Assembly (NCBI RefSeq): GCF_000498095.1
Contig: NZ_AUTQ01000270.1
Coordinates: 1 to 39,901 of the forward strand
DNA: 39,901 nucleotides
Direction: 5' to 3'
DNA from: Pseudoalteromonas sp. TB64
GTDB lineage: Bacteria > Pseudomonadota > Gammaproteobacteria > Enterobacterales > Alteromonadaceae
Translations under genes and position numbers: made by a program
In this document: positions 27,824-37,133 of the stretch, piece after piece
How the letters are laid out: the number at the start of each line of letters is the position of its first letter
Position numbering within the stretch: position 1 is the stretch's first letter
The notes under the pieces: model-generated
Seen by the model: the letters and a program-made list of their open reading frames with translations, nothing else
Told to the model about the DNA's origin: nothing
The model's database searches: none

Positions 27824-28207
27824 TTAGCCAAACGAAATAGGACGACGACCTGTTTTATCATCTACCTTTGGCTTTTTAATTCGCTTACGTTTACTTTTAG
27901 CAGGCTGGCTTACTGGTTGTGATGCAGCTTGCTTTGCCTCAGTTTGAGTCTGCACAGCAGGTTTTTCTGCAGGCACTGCATCTTCATTTAACGCAAGTTG
28001 AAAAAACTCACCATCAAATTCTAATACATCGCCACTGTATAATTTTTTCCGCTTTATTGTACAAATTTCATGGTTAACACCCACATAGCCTTCAGTAATT
28101 AGGTTTTTAGCTTGGCCGCCACCTTCAACTAAGTTTAGTACTTTTAGTAATTTGCAGAGTTCAATTGGCTCTTCTTCTAATTCTATTTCTATATATTCTT
28201 CGTTCAT
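27824..28207 (-). CDS. S4-domain RNA-binding protein (YbcJ-like) with basic tail
   Basis: 127 residues from the ATG at 28207; the frame extends 23 codons further up to an ATG at 28276, but that segment has an odd Cys-rich composition and the S4 family starts here. Residues about 10-68 form an S4 fold (ELCKLLKVLNLVEGGGQAKNLITEGYVGVNH, KKLYSGDVLEFDG), as in E. coli YbcJ, which binds RNA. A 55-residue Gln/Ala/Lys-rich extension ends in KSKRKRIKKPK and probably adds nonspecific RNA affinity. The RNA partner is unknown. Confidence 0.85.
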   Translation of the reverse strand: MNEEYIEIELEEEPIELCKLLKVLNLVEGGGQAKNLITEGYVGVNHEICTIKRKKLYSGDVLEFDGEFFQLALNEDAVPAEKPAVQTQTEAKQAASQPVSQPAKSKRKRIKKPKVDDKTGRRPISFG

Positions 28208-28452
28208 ATTTGCTCTCGGTGGGGTAACGCACAAGCTGTAGTATAAAGGCTTGCAGCTACTTTTGCACCAAAGCAAGTAACTTTAACTAAACGTAATACG
28301 TAAATAGTTATGAAAGTTTTTATGTATTTTATCTGTCTTTAAAAAAACTGAAGCAATTGAAGGTTAAGCTTTGTTGCAATCAATTTTACGTATGGCTCGC
28401 TAATTGCTAAAACTCTGGCGGATTAAATAGTTTTCATTAAGTGGAGTAGGAA

Positions 28453-28740
28453 ATGGGCGTAAGATTAGCAATGAAAAAAGAGCTAATGGGCTTAGATAAT
28501 TCAGATATGTTAACTGCAGATGATGTAAGGTCGCACCTTAGTACTCAGGTAAAAGAGCAAAAAGAAGATGCTGAACGTGGTTTTTCAGTGATTTCAAAAT
28601 TTAATGATTATCATAGTCGGTTAATAAGCGGTGTTACCAATAGAAAATCGATACTTGAATTCGAGCGCCATCGTTTATTTAAAGAAGTTTTATATACTCG
28701 TAAAAGTGTTGATGCTTGGTTAGATAACCAAATTAACTGA
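28453..28740 (+). CDS. Small helical protein, unknown
   Basis: 95 residues, no signal or membrane segment, mostly helical and charged. GTAGGAA before the ATG at 28453 gives a usable ribosome site; the ATG six codons on is an alternative. I recognise no family. It precedes a lipoprotein gene by 56 bases in the same direction, with a hairpin between them, and could be cotranscribed with it. Codon use looks like that of the neighbours. Confidence 0.55.
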   Translation: MGVRLAMKKELMGLDNSDMLTADDVRSHLSTQVKEQKEDAERGFSVISKFNDYHSRLISGVTNRKSILEFERHRLFKEVLYTRKSVDAWLDNQIN

Positions 28741-28759
28741 TTTGCTATTTATCGAAAAC

Positions 28760-28787
28760 CGAATAGACTACAAGTGTAATCTATTCG
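28760..28787 (+). promoter_or_regulatory. Hairpin abutting the lipoprotein ribosome site
   Basis: CGAATAGA/TCTATTCG with an inner TAC/GTA and AAGT loop. Its 3' arm ends inside CGAGG, the Shine-Dalgarno of the next gene, so folding in RNA could hinder translation initiation or mark an RNA processing site. No T-run follows, so it is not a terminator. Confidence 0.45.
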
Positions 28788-28796
28788 AGGTTGATG

Positions 28797-29459
28797 ATGA
28801 AAAATATACTTTTAGCGTGCTTAGTCATTTTATTAAGTGCGTGTCAGCAGCCCACTGTGTATGTTTATACGCAAGCATTGAGTGCAAACCAAAAGCAGCA
28901 GCTAGAAACTAAACTAGCTGCTCAAACCTTACCTTATCAATATCAAAGCATTGCAATACCAAAAGCGTATCAAGATGCGACGTTAATTGTGCCTTATAAA
29001 AACGTTGATAACGGACAGTTAGAACAGTTAACGCTAATAATACAGAGTATGGGGTTTAAACCTGACATTGTTTACAGCTCGGCAGATAATCATCATTACA
29101 CTAATGGGAATATAGGTTTTTATTTACGGTCGACTTCTAAAAGCACTCTTCTGAGCATGCCAAATATTATGCTTACAACGGGCTGCTCAAACGATAAATA
29201 TAATAATATGCGTGTTTCATTTAACGAAAAAAAGGCTCAATTTACATTACCAAGTGGTGTAAAAACGTTTTTGAATTGGGAGCTTTTTAAACAGTATTTA
29301 GTTATTTATTATCAAAATACGTCGCAATCGTATACGCATATCACACCTAATATAAGCACACCCTTTGGTCAAAAACCGTCAGATACTTTTACCTATAATG
29401 CGCATGTAGACAAACCAGATTGGCTTAATTGCTCACTACAAATTGTTTATATGGACTGA
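28797..29459 (+). CDS. Putative lipoprotein of unknown function
   Basis: 220 residues from the ATG at 28797, set by CGAGG six bases upstream. A lipoprotein signal with lipobox LSAC puts the acylated Cys at about residue 16, followed by QQP, so export to the outer membrane is likely (no Asp at +2). The first mature stretch (VYVYTQALSANQKQQLETKLAAQ) looks like a two-layer alpha/beta SPOR- or ACT-like unit, but this is a visual guess. No family recognised. Convergent with the cyclic-nucleotide-domain gene. Confidence 0.7.
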   Translation: MKNILLACLVILLSACQQPTVYVYTQALSANQKQQLETKLAAQTLPYQYQSIAIPKAYQDATLIVPYKNVDNGQLEQLTLIIQSMGFKPDIVYSSADNHHYTNGNIGFYLRSTSKSTLLSMPNIMLTTGCSNDKYNNMRVSFNEKKAQFTLPSGVKTFLNWELFKQYLVIYYQNTSQSYTHITPNISTPFGQKPSDTFTYNAHVDKPDWLNCSLQIVYMD

Positions 29460-29468
29460 GTGATAGAG

Positions 29469-29927
29469 TTAACCGTTAGTTTCTATATGTTCACTAAGTT
29501 TTGCAATACGCAGACTCATTCCCTCTATAATTCGGTCTTTAATTTTTTCGCGGATCACATTAGGTAAACGAGTGAGGGCTTCAGGGGTAATAGCGAGTAC
29601 TATGGTGTCGGTCTTGGCGCGTGCGCTAGTACTGCGCTCTCGATTATTTATAAAGGCGCCTTCACCTATAAATTCACCAGGCTCTATAGTACCAAGCTCC
29701 AGTAAATGGTTATGCTTAAATACTAATAACGCGCCGCTAAGTACAATGTACAAGCGCTTGTCGTTATCGTATTGCTTAAATAAAAACTGGTGCTGGCTTA
29801 CTAAATACAACAGGCCGAACGACTCCAATAATACTTGGCGCTCGTTAAGCGTAAATTCTTTAAAAAAGTGCAGCCTGTTTATAATTTCCATTTGTTTAAA
29901 TAAAGGAATATGTTCTATTAGCTTCAT
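29469..29927 (-). CDS. Stand-alone cyclic-nucleotide-binding-domain protein
   Basis: 152 residues, start ATG at 29927. One CNBD beta-roll fills about 12-115, with the phosphate-binding cassette region GEFIGEGAFINNRERSTSARA that matches the FGE...RSA pattern of CRP and PKA domains. A C-helix and 25 more residues follow, but there is no DNA-binding HTH, kinase or channel part, so it cannot act like Crp alone. It begins 30 bases after the ntrC stop, with no terminator seen, and is therefore probably the last gene of the ntrBC operon. Ligand (cAMP, cGMP or none) unknown. Confidence 0.85.
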   Translation of the reverse strand: MKLIEHIPLFKQMEIINRLHFFKEFTLNERQVLLESFGLLYLVSQHQFLFKQYDNDKRLYIVLSGALLVFKHNHLLELGTIEPGEFIGEGAFINNRERSTSARAKTDTIVLAITPEALTRLPNVIREKIKDRIIEGMSLRIAKLSEHIETNG

Positions 29928-29956
29928 CAATAACCAAATTTGTTAAAAGCGTTTAA

Positions 29957-31342
29957 TTAACTAATATTGCGCTCTTTTAATTTTCGGGTCAACGTGTTGC
30001 GTCCCCAACCAATTTTTATTGCAGCATCTTGTTTGTGGCCAGAGCAATTAGCTAATGCTGTTTTAATTAAGCGTGTTTCTAATTGTGCTTGAATATCAGG
30101 CCAGATATTTTCTTTTCCGTGCTTAAGCTCTTGATTAAGCCATTGCTGAAATGCATCTAACCAGTCACCTTCTTCTTGGCTTGGTGCAGCATCAAGAATC
30201 TCTGGCGGTAAGTCTTGTTCGGTAACAAGTTCCCCAGGAGCCATCACAGTAAGCCAGCGGCAAGTGTTTTCGAGCTGGCGTACATTGCCAGGCCAATTAA
30301 ATAAACGTAATTGTTCGGTGGCTTTAGGGCTAAGTACTTTGCTTTCTACTTGTAGGTCTTTGGCGCTTTTGTGTAAAAAGTGCTGTGATAAGCGTTCAAT
30401 ATCTTCGGTACGTTCACGAAGGGCTGGCAAGCGAAGACGCACTACGTTTAGGCGATGAAACAAATCGTCCCTAAACTTCCCTTGTTTTACTAAGTCTTCA
30501 AGATTTTGGTGTGTAGCTGCAATAATACGCACATCTACTTTTATACTTTGATGCCCACCAACGCGATAAAACTCACCATCGGCAAGTACGCGTAGTAAGC
30601 GAGTTTGTACATCGAGTGGCATATCACCAATTTCATCTAAAAATAATGTTCCGCCATTGGCTTGTTCAAAGCGACCTTTACGAACACTATCTGCACCTGT
30701 AAATGCACCTTTTTCGTGACCAAAGAGCTCCGACTCAACAAGTTCTTTAGGAATTGCTGCCATATTAAGTGCAATAAACTGATTTTCTTTACGTGGGCTA
30801 TGGTTATGCAGAGCACTTGCAACAAGCTCTTTACCGGTACCCGATTCGCCATTAATAAGCACGCTCATGCTAGAAGCCGATAGTTTACCTATCGCTCTGA
30901 ACACTTCTTGCATTGCGGGTGCTTCACCAATTATGTGCGCACTTTTAGGAGGAGCTTGTTTGCGTTTAGTTTTTTTAGTGGAGTTTGCTCTAAATGCGCT
31001 TTCAACAAGAGCAACCGCTTCGTTTAAATCAAACGGCTTAGCAAGGTACTCAAAAGCCCCTTTTTGAAACGCATTAACGGCTGAGTCTAAATCTGAGTGT
31101 GCGGTCATTATAATTACCGGTAACCCAGGGTTTTGCTCTGCTATAAGCTCAAGTAAAGCCATGCCATCCATACCTGGCATTTTTACATCAGACACCAAAA
31201 CAGCTGGTTGGCTAAATTTTAATGCACTTAATACATCTTGCGCATTAGCAAAGCTTTCCGTGTTAAACCCTGCTCGGGTTAGTGCTTTTTCAAGTACAAA
31301 GCGAATTGAGGCATCATCATCTACAAGCCAAACTGTTTTCAT
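29957..31342 (-). CDS. glnG: Nitrogen regulator NtrC, sigma-54 activator
   Basis: 461 residues from the ATG at 31342 (GGAG five bases upstream); an ATG at 31357 would add five residues and has no ribosome site. Receiver domain 1-115 with D52 as phospho-acceptor and K102; AAA+ domain about 138-370 with Walker A GESGTGKE at 165-172, the sigma-54-contacting GAFTGA at 212-217 and Walker B TLFLDE at 232-237; C-terminal Fis-type HTH ([23 protein letters not shown]). Phosphorylated by NtrB in low nitrogen, it activates glnA and other sigma-54 promoters. Fourteen bases separate it from ntrB. Also called ntrC. Confidence 0.97.
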   Translation of the reverse strand: MKTVWLVDDDASIRFVLEKALTRAGFNTESFANAQDVLSALKFSQPAVLVSDVKMPGMDGMALLELIAEQNPGLPVIIMTAHSDLDSAVNAFQKGAFEYLAKPFDLNEAVALVESAFRANSTKKTKRKQAPPKSAHIIGEAPAMQEVFRAIGKLSASSMSVLINGESGTGKELVASALHNHSPRKENQFIALNMAAIPKELVESELFGHEKGAFTGADSVRKGRFEQANGGTLFLDEIGDMPLDVQTRLLRVLADGEFYRVGGHQSIKVDVRIIAATHQNLEDLVKQGKFRDDLFHRLNVVRLRLPALRERTEDIERLSQHFLHKSAKDLQVESKVLSPKATEQLRLFNWPGNVRQLENTCRWLTVMAPGELVTEQDLPPEILDAAPSQEEGDWLDAFQQWLNQELKHGKENIWPDIQAQLETRLIKTALANCSGHKQDAAIKIGWGRNTLTRKLKERNIS

Positions 31343-31356
31343 GCAAACTCCAAACA

Positions 31357-32427
31357 TTAATCTGCAAAGGGCAGATAGATATTAAATTCAGTATGTCCAG
31401 GCCAGCTATCACATTCAATGTAGCCATCGTGCTGATCAATGAGTGTTTGCGCTATAGAAAGCCCCAACCCAGAACCACCTTCTTTGTTAGTGGTCATCGG
31501 GTAAAACAATGTTTCGCGTACGCTATGATCTATGCCTGGTCCGTTATCAGATATTTGGATCAACAAGGCTTTTTTAGGCGCTTTTCCTGGGCGACGATGT
31601 TGATGGTTTATACGGGTTTTTATTTTTATTTCACCGCCATCTACAAGCGCCTGCTGAGCATTGCGCACAATATTTAGTACTACTTGCTGTATTTTACCTT
31701 GGTCAATGTACACATCAGGAATGCTTGGGTCGTAATCTTTTGCTAAGCAAATATTAGAACAATTATCTAATGTGCTTAACCTAATAACGGACTCCAGAGT
31801 CTGATGTATGTTGCCATAAGATTTTTGAGGTAGTTGGTTTGGTCCAAGGAGCCTATCCACTAATTCACATAATCTGTCTGCTTGCTCAATTATGAGCTCG
31901 GCACATTGATCTCTTTCTTGTTGATCAACCTCATACTGCAATAACTGCGCCGCTCCGCGAATTCCACCTAAAGGATTTTTTATTTCGTGAGCAAGACCAC
32001 GAATCAAATTGCGTGCAGCTTGATATTGATGCATTTGATTTGATGCTTGATCGTGCTTTATTTCATCATCTGTTTGACGCCACTCTAATAAAATATACAA
32101 AGTGTCTTTAAACTTTATTCGCCTAGAACTAACCGCAACTTTTGCGTGTCGAGAATCACTAAACACCACGTCTGCTCTGTGCTGTTGGCAATCTACACCA
32201 TCTATTAGCGAGTACTGTTCAATGCGTTTTAAATCAATTGAATGGTAGTTAAAAAGGCTACCGAAAGGTTGTTCTAACAAGCGTTTAGTACCAAGGCCTA
32301 GTAACTCGCTCGTACTGGTATTGGCATAAACAACGGTGAAGTTTTTATCGAGTAGCATGACGGCAGTTGTTTGATTTTGCCAAATGGCATCAAGTAGCTC
32401 AGGGCTAAAATTTTCATTGTTAATCAT
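31357..32427 (-). CDS. glnL: Nitrogen sensor kinase NtrB
   Basis: 356 residues, soluble. A PAS domain (about 10-115) is followed by the dimerisation/phospho-transfer helix with H147 in GLAHEIKNPLGG, then an HATPase domain with the N box (VVLNIVRNAQQAL), G1 (ISDNGPGI) and G2 (GGSGLGLSI). It phosphorylates NtrC and dephosphorylates it when bound by the PII protein GlnB. Followed at once by ntrC. Also called ntrB. Confidence 0.97.
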   Translation of the reverse strand: MINNENFSPELLDAIWQNQTTAVMLLDKNFTVVYANTSTSELLGLGTKRLLEQPFGSLFNYHSIDLKRIEQYSLIDGVDCQQHRADVVFSDSRHAKVAVSSRRIKFKDTLYILLEWRQTDDEIKHDQASNQMHQYQAARNLIRGLAHEIKNPLGGIRGAAQLLQYEVDQQERDQCAELIIEQADRLCELVDRLLGPNQLPQKSYGNIHQTLESVIRLSTLDNCSNICLAKDYDPSIPDVYIDQGKIQQVVLNIVRNAQQALVDGGEIKIKTRINHQHRRPGKAPKKALLIQISDNGPGIDHSVRETLFYPMTTNKEGGSGLGLSIAQTLIDQHDGYIECDSWPGHTEFNIYLPFAD

Positions 32428-32511
32428 AGTTGCACCATTTTAGTGCGCTAATGTTTGCAGGCAAGTTATTTTAGTAAAATGGACTGCGGCGCCTAAATAT
32501 TAAGCTGTAAT

Positions 32512-33033
32512 TTATCTGCCTAGAGTTAAGCCTTTTCTGTGCATAAAAAACACACAAGGTTGGCTTACGGCAATAATTTGATTGTTTTTATTAAAAAGTT
32601 TTACTTGTAACGTATGCTCACCGCGCTTTACATCTCTTATTGCAAATGTTGAATCAACGCCGGCTGGACCGTTTGCTTTACCATCAATAAAAAGTTGTAT
32701 TGTAAATCCACTTTCGTACCGTGGTGTTATGCGGCTGGTAACATAAACAGTTCCCGTATTTTCACGAATAGTTTGATTATGCTCTGGTGACGAAATCGTA
32801 ATATTAAATGCTGTATTTTTAGGTTGGTCTTCTGTGTTTAAAATATCGGTATTAGTAGCAGGCATAGTAAGATCTTGGCTCGTGAGCTTTACCTCCGTCG
32901 CGCCTTTATGTGGTGTGTCTGAAAACACAAGTACGCCATTTTTATCTTTCCAAGCGTAAATCTTTGTTTCACCAGCATAACCATAATCACTTAATCCTAA
33001 AGCAATTATTAGTAATAAAATCTTGTTATTCAC
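32512..33033 (-). CDS. DUF4124 periplasmic protein between glnA and ntrB
   Basis: 173 residues from a GTG at 33033, preferred over the ATG at 33048 because AAGG lies seven bases before the GTG and the resulting start (NNKILLLIIALGLSDYGYAG) is a clean signal peptide. DUF4124 motif KIYAWKDKNGVLVFSDTPH at about 24-42, then an Ig-like beta-sandwich (about 70-165; ITISSPEHNQTIREN...VYVTSRITP...LFIDG) of the kind that follows DUF4124 in other proteins. No known function. It sits between glnA, after the glnA terminator, and ntrB, 84 bases away in the same direction; this order also occurs in other gammaproteobacteria as far as I recall. Confidence 0.82.
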   Translation of the reverse strand: MNNKILLLIIALGLSDYGYAGETKIYAWKDKNGVLVFSDTPHKGATEVKLTSQDLTMPATNTDILNTEDQPKNTAFNITISSPEHNQTIRENTGTVYVTSRITPRYESGFTIQLFIDGKANGPAGVDSTFAIRDVKRGEHTLQVKLFNKNNQIIAVSQPCVFFMHRKGLTLGR

Positions 33034-33094
33034 CCTGCAACCTTGCATTTTTTACGATAACTTAACTTTAGTGGAGATTGATTAAATTTACCAT

Positions 33095-33118
33095 TAAAAA
33101 AGCCCGCAAAGCGGGCTT
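33095..33118 (-). terminator. Terminator of glnA
   Basis: Perfect AGCCCGC/GCGGGCT stem with an AAA loop; the six A at 33095-33100 become the U-tract on the minus strand. It separates glnA from the DUF4124-ntrBC genes. Confidence 0.92.
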
Positions 33119-33148
33119 GAGAACACACATTATTTAACAGCTAATAAA

Positions 33149-34555
33149 TTAACAGCTGTAGTACATTTCAAACTCAACTGGGTGAGTTGTCATGTTAAGC
33201 TTTTCTACTTCTTTAGATTTAAGACCAATGTAAGCATCAATTAAATCATCAGTGAATACACCACCTTGAGTTAAGAATTCACGGTCTGCGCTAAGTGCAG
33301 ATAGTGCTTCGTCAAGTGATGCTGCAACGGTTGGAATTTCTGCTGCTTCTTCAGCTGGTAAGTCGTATAAATCTTTATCCATTGCATCGCCAGGGTGGAT
33401 CTTATTTTTAATACCATCAAGGCCAGCCATAAGCATTGCTGAGAAAGCAAGGTATGGGTTAGCAGTTGGATCCGGGAAGCGTACTTCAATACGACGACCT
33501 TTTTCAGATGGAACCACTGGGATACGGATTGATGCAGAGCGGTTACGTGCAGAGTATGCAAGCATAACTGGTGCTTCAAAACCTGGTACTAAACGTTTGT
33601 ACGAGTTAGTAGATGCATTTGCAAAAGCGTTAATTGCTTTAGCATGCTTGATGATGCCGCCAATGTAGTAAAGAGCATCTTCAGAAAGACCGCCGTACTT
33701 GTCGCCTGCAAAAAGGTTTACACCGTCTTTAGCAAGTGACTGGTGGCAATGCATACCAGAACCGTTATCACCAACAACTGGCTTAGGCATAAACGTTGCT
33801 GTTTTACCGTATAAGTGAGCCATGTTGTGGATAACATATTTCATTTCTTGAATTTCATCCGCTTTTAATACCATTGTATTAAAGCGAGTAGCGATTTCGT
33901 TTTGACCCGCTGTAGCTACTTCGTGGTGATGTGCTTCTACTACTTGGCCCATTTCTTCTAGAACTAGACACGTAGCTGAACGCCAATCTTGGAAGTCATC
34001 AACTGGAGCAACTGGGAAGTAACCGCCTTTAACACCAGGACGATGACCTGTATTGCCATCTGCATATTCTTTATCTGAGTTCCAAGCTGCTTGCTTAGAA
34101 TCAATTTTGTACATTGAACCAGACATATCTGATTTATATTTAACATCGTCAAATACAAAAAACTCTGGCTCAGGACCAAATAAAACGGTATCTGCAATAC
34201 CAGTAGACTTCATGTACTCTTCAGCGCGCTTAGCAACTGAACGAGGGTCGCGCTCATAACCTTGAAGAGTTGAAGGCTCAACTACATCACAACGAACGAT
34301 TAAAGTTGTTTCTTCTGTGAAAGGGTCTAGTTTGATTGATTCAGGAACTGGCATTAATACCATGTCTGATTCGTTTATGCCTTTCCAACCAGCGATTGAA
34401 GAGCCATCGAACATTTTACCGTCTTCGAAAAAGTCTTCATCAACTTGGTGATGAGGAATAGATACATGTTGTTCTTTACCCTTAGTGTCAGTAAAGCGTA
34501 AATCAATGAACTTAACGTCATTTTCTTTAATAAAATCTAAAACCGATTGCGACAT
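33149..34555 (-). CDS. glnA: Glutamine synthetase, type I
   Basis: 468 residues, the same length as the E. coli enzyme. It makes glutamine from glutamate, ammonia and ATP, as a dodecamer. Metal and substrate motifs are present: [42 protein letters not shown] and [10 protein letters not shown]. The segment [14 protein letters not shown] holds the Tyr (around residue 397) that is adenylylated by GlnE in GS-I-beta enzymes, so post-translational control is likely. Transcription is probably from the sigma-54 promoter upstream, with NtrC. Confidence 0.98.
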   Translation of the reverse strand: MSQSVLDFIKENDVKFIDLRFTDTKGKEQHVSIPHHQVDEDFFEDGKMFDGSSIAGWKGINESDMVLMPVPESIKLDPFTEETTLIVRCDVVEPSTLQGYERDPRSVAKRAEEYMKSTGIADTVLFGPEPEFFVFDDVKYKSDMSGSMYKIDSKQAAWNSDKEYADGNTGHRPGVKGGYFPVAPVDDFQDWRSATCLVLEEMGQVVEAHHHEVATAGQNEIATRFNTMVLKADEIQEMKYVIHNMAHLYGKTATFMPKPVVGDNGSGMHCHQSLAKDGVNLFAGDKYGGLSEDALYYIGGIIKHAKAINAFANASTNSYKRLVPGFEAPVMLAYSARNRSASIRIPVVPSEKGRRIEVRFPDPTANPYLAFSAMLMAGLDGIKNKIHPGDAMDKDLYDLPAEEAAEIPTVAASLDEALSALSADREFLTQGGVFTDDLIDAYIGLKSKEVEKLNMTTHPVEFEMYYSC

Positions 34556-34610
34556 GTGTCCTCCAACTATTGGGTTTTGTTATTGCTGCGTAATTGCTTT
34601 GGCATTTACC

Positions 34611-34627
34611 AAGCTGATTTTGTGCCA
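34611..34627 (-). promoter_or_regulatory. Sigma-54 promoter of glnA
   Basis: On the minus strand the sequence reads TGGCACAAAATCAGCTT: a perfect TGGCAC (-24) and a GC at the exact -12 spacing, though the TT before that GC is CA. Start of transcription would be near 34601, about 46 bases before the ATG, matching glnAp2 of enteric bacteria. Confidence 0.78.
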
Positions 34628-34685
34628 TTTTTATAACTATATGTTTATAAATTAAAAAAATTAAGATGCTACAAAATGGATCAAA

Positions 34686-34727
34686 TTGGTGCACTTTATT
34701 GGTGCGTAAAAAGTCCCTTTTGGTGCA
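34686..34727. promoter_or_regulatory. NtrC binding sites upstream of glnA
   Basis: TGCACTTTATTGGTGC at 34690-34705 fits the NtrC dyad (TGCAC-Y-N5-GGTGCA) in all but its last base. A second, one-sided site ends in TTGGTGCA at 34720-34727. TTGGTGC occurs three times (34686, 34699, 34720). The sites lie about 95 to 120 bases upstream of the inferred sigma-54 start, the classical enhancer distance. Confidence 0.75.
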
Positions 34728-35062
34728 AGTTTTACACGGTGTAATTTGTTGCTAATTTAATCACACTAAATTAGCATAACTTAAATGTAAAAGAGTACCA
34801 AAAATATCTGTAAAATGGCAAAAATGGCTGTTTTTCTGAAATTAATCAAAATTTAATTCATCTAAATGTCATATATAAAACAGATACTTAGTGAAAGTAT
34901 TGAGAAAGTTTTAAAATATGTATTGGATAAACTTTCATCCATGTCATTAATGAGGGATAATATGCGCCCTTTTAAATCCTATGCTTGGACATCTCGTGAA
35001 AACGCAGATGAGTGCGTAGATCTTGCAGGATCAATGAGAATTTAATTTCTCTGAGTAAATAT
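34728..35062. other. Upstream region of glnA and typA
   Basis: AT-rich. GATAAT at 34956-34961, about 100 bases before typA, may be its -10 box, but the matching -35 is poor. A sigma-70 promoter for glnA may also lie here. No gene or RNA recognised; a 93-residue frame on the minus strand is a shadow of typA. Confidence 0.4.
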
Positions 35063-36886
35063 ATGAGCATCGAAAAGTTAAGAAATATAGCGATTATCGC
35101 GCACGTTGACCACGGTAAAACAACACTGGTTGACAAACTACTTGAGCAATCAGGTACATTAGAAACACGCGGCGGTAACGAAGAGCGCGTGATGGACTCA
35201 AACGACATTGAGAAAGAACGTGGTATTACCATTTTGGCTAAAAACACAGCCATTTCTTGGAACGACTACCATATCAATATCGTAGATACTCCGGGACACG
35301 CCGATTTCGGTGGTGAAGTTGAACGCGTACTTTCGATGGCTGACTCAGTATTATTACTTGTTGATGCTCAAGAAGGTCCAATGCCACAAACGCGTTTCGT
35401 TACGCAAAAGGCATTCGCGCAAGGCTTAAAGCCAATCGTAGTTATCAATAAAATTGATAAGCCTGGTTCACGTCCTGATTGGGTTATGGATCAAATCTTT
35501 GATTTATTCGACAACCTTGGCGCAACTGACGAACAGTTAGATTTTAAAGTAATCTACGCTTCAGCAATCAACGGCTGGGCAACACTAGATTTAGACGAGC
35601 CATCAGACAACATGGAACCTATGTTCAAGATGATCGTTGACGAAGTATCACCACCGGATGCAGATCCTGAAGGTGACTTCCAAATGCAAATTTCTCAACT
35701 AGATTACAACTCTTATGTTGGTGTAGTTGGTATTGGTCGTATTAAACGTGGTTCTGTTGCTCCTAACCAACAAGTTACTATTATCAGTGCTGATGGCACT
35801 ACACGTAATGGTAAAATTGGCGCAGTACAAAGCTACCTAGGTCTTGAACGTATCGAAACTGAAAGAGCTTACGCTGGTAACATCGTAACTGTAACAGGTA
35901 TTGGTGAGCTTAAGATTTCTGATACAGTTTGTTTCCCAGGAAACGTTGAAGCATTACCACCACTAAGTGTTGATGAGCCAACTGTAACAATGACATTCTC
36001 TGTAAATAACTCACCTTTCTGTGGTAAAGAAGGTAAGTTTGTAACGTCACGTAATATCCGTGAACGTTTAGACAAAGAATTAGTACACAACGTAGCACTT
36101 CGCGTTGAAGATACTGGTAGCCCAGATAGCTTCCGTGTTTCTGGTCGTGGTGAATTACACCTAGGTATCTTAATCGAGAACATGCGTCGTGAAGGTTACG
36201 AGCTTTCAGTTTCTCGTCCAGAAGTTATCTTACGTACTGTAGATGGCGTTCTAGAAGAACCGTTTGAAACAGTTACTATTGACTGTCAAGACGAGCACCA
36301 AGGTTCTGTTATGGAGCAAGTTGGCCTACGTAAAGGTGAACTTACTAACATGACTCCAGATGGCAAAGGCCGTATGCGTTTAGACTTCATGATCCCTAGC
36401 CGTGGTTTAATTGGTTTCCAAACTGATTTCATGACGCTTACTTCGGGTTCTGGTCTTATGTACCATACGTTCGATCATTACGGTCCTCACAAAGGTGGCG
36501 ACATCGGTGTTCGTAAGAACGGCGTAATGATTGCAAACGCAACTGGTAAAGCACTTACTAACGCATTATTCAACTTACAAGAACGCGGCCGTTTATTCAT
36601 CGGTCACGGTGTTGAAGTATACGAAGGTATGGTTATCGGTATTCATAACCGTGATAACGACCTTACAGTTAACGCCCTTAAAGGCAAGCAGTTAACTAAC
36701 GTACGTGCATCTGGTACTGATGAAGCGCAAACGCTTTCTCCACACCTTAACTACTCACTTGAGCAAGCGCTTGAGTTCATCGATGATGACGAGCTAGTTG
36801 AAGTAACTCCACTAAACATTCGTATCCGTAAGCGTTACCTTACAGAAAACGAACGTAAACGTGCAGGTCGTGGACCTAAAGCATAA
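35063..36886 (+). CDS. typA: Ribosome-associated GTPase TypA/BipA
   Basis: 607 residues from the ATG at 35063, as in E. coli; an upstream ATG at 35012 adds 17 residues no relative has. GTPase motifs: G1 [10 protein letters not shown]2 RGITI, G3 [12 protein letters not shown]4 NKIDK. Domains II, III and V and the C-terminal CTD unique to BipA follow. It binds the ribosome at the EF-G site and supports 50S assembly and growth in cold or stress. Single gene, divergent from glnA, with its own terminator. Confidence 0.98.
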   Translation: MSIEKLRNIAIIAHVDHGKTTLVDKLLEQSGTLETRGGNEERVMDSNDIEKERGITILAKNTAISWNDYHINIVDTPGHADFGGEVERVLSMADSVLLLVDAQEGPMPQTRFVTQKAFAQGLKPIVVINKIDKPGSRPDWVMDQIFDLFDNLGATDEQLDFKVIYASAINGWATLDLDEPSDNMEPMFKMIVDEVSPPDADPEGDFQMQISQLDYNSYVGVVGIGRIKRGSVAPNQQVTIISADGTTRNGKIGAVQSYLGLERIETERAYAGNIVTVTGIGELKISDTVCFPGNVEALPPLSVDEPTVTMTFSVNNSPFCGKEGKFVTSRNIRERLDKELVHNVALRVEDTGSPDSFRVSGRGELHLGILIENMRREGYELSVSRPEVILRTVDGVLEEPFETVTIDCQDEHQGSVMEQVGLRKGELTNMTPDGKGRMRLDFMIPSRGLIGFQTDFMTLTSGSGLMYHTFDHYGPHKGGDIGVRKNGVMIANATGKALTNALFNLQERGRLFIGHGVEVYEGMVIGIHNRDNDLTVNALKGKQLTNVRASGTDEAQTLSPHLNYSLEQALEFIDDDELVEVTPLNIRIRKRYLTENERKRAGRGPKA

Positions 36887-36911
36887 TCTATTAATTTAGA
36901 ATTGTGATTTT

Positions 36912-36946
36912 AAAAGCCGCTGTATTGAAAAATACAGCGGCTTTTT
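36912..36946 (+). terminator. Terminator of typA
   Basis: A perfect 15-base stem AAAAGCCGCTGTATT/AATACAGCGGCTTTT with a GAAA tetraloop and T-run, 25 bases after the typA stop. Confidence 0.95.
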
Positions 36947-37133
36947 TGTGTTTGGTGAGTCTCCAAATACCAAAGTTAAGAGTTCCACTACTGGCGAGCA
37001 ATCTCTAAGGCTATAGCATTGGTAAATTTATAATAGTAAAATTAATTTTTAGATATAGATGATAATATTGCTAGTAAAAGTAGGATACTTCAAAGCTAGA
37101 AAACTATATTCAGTTTGCTATGGGAGAGAGCGA

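Noticed and set aside
28453..29459. Small helical gene plus lipoprotein as a toxin-antitoxin pair
   Set aside because: No family motif on either side, the second protein is an exported lipoprotein, and the gap with a hairpin is unlike the overlapping layout of such pairs.
29469..29927. Cyclic-nucleotide-domain gene as a Crp/Fnr transcription factor
   Set aside because: The protein ends shortly after the C-helix and has no helix-turn-helix domain.
37059..37133. 25-codon upstream extension of the HEPN-like gene
   Set aside because: There is no ribosome site at 37059, while GGGAGAGAG stands right before the ATG at 37134.
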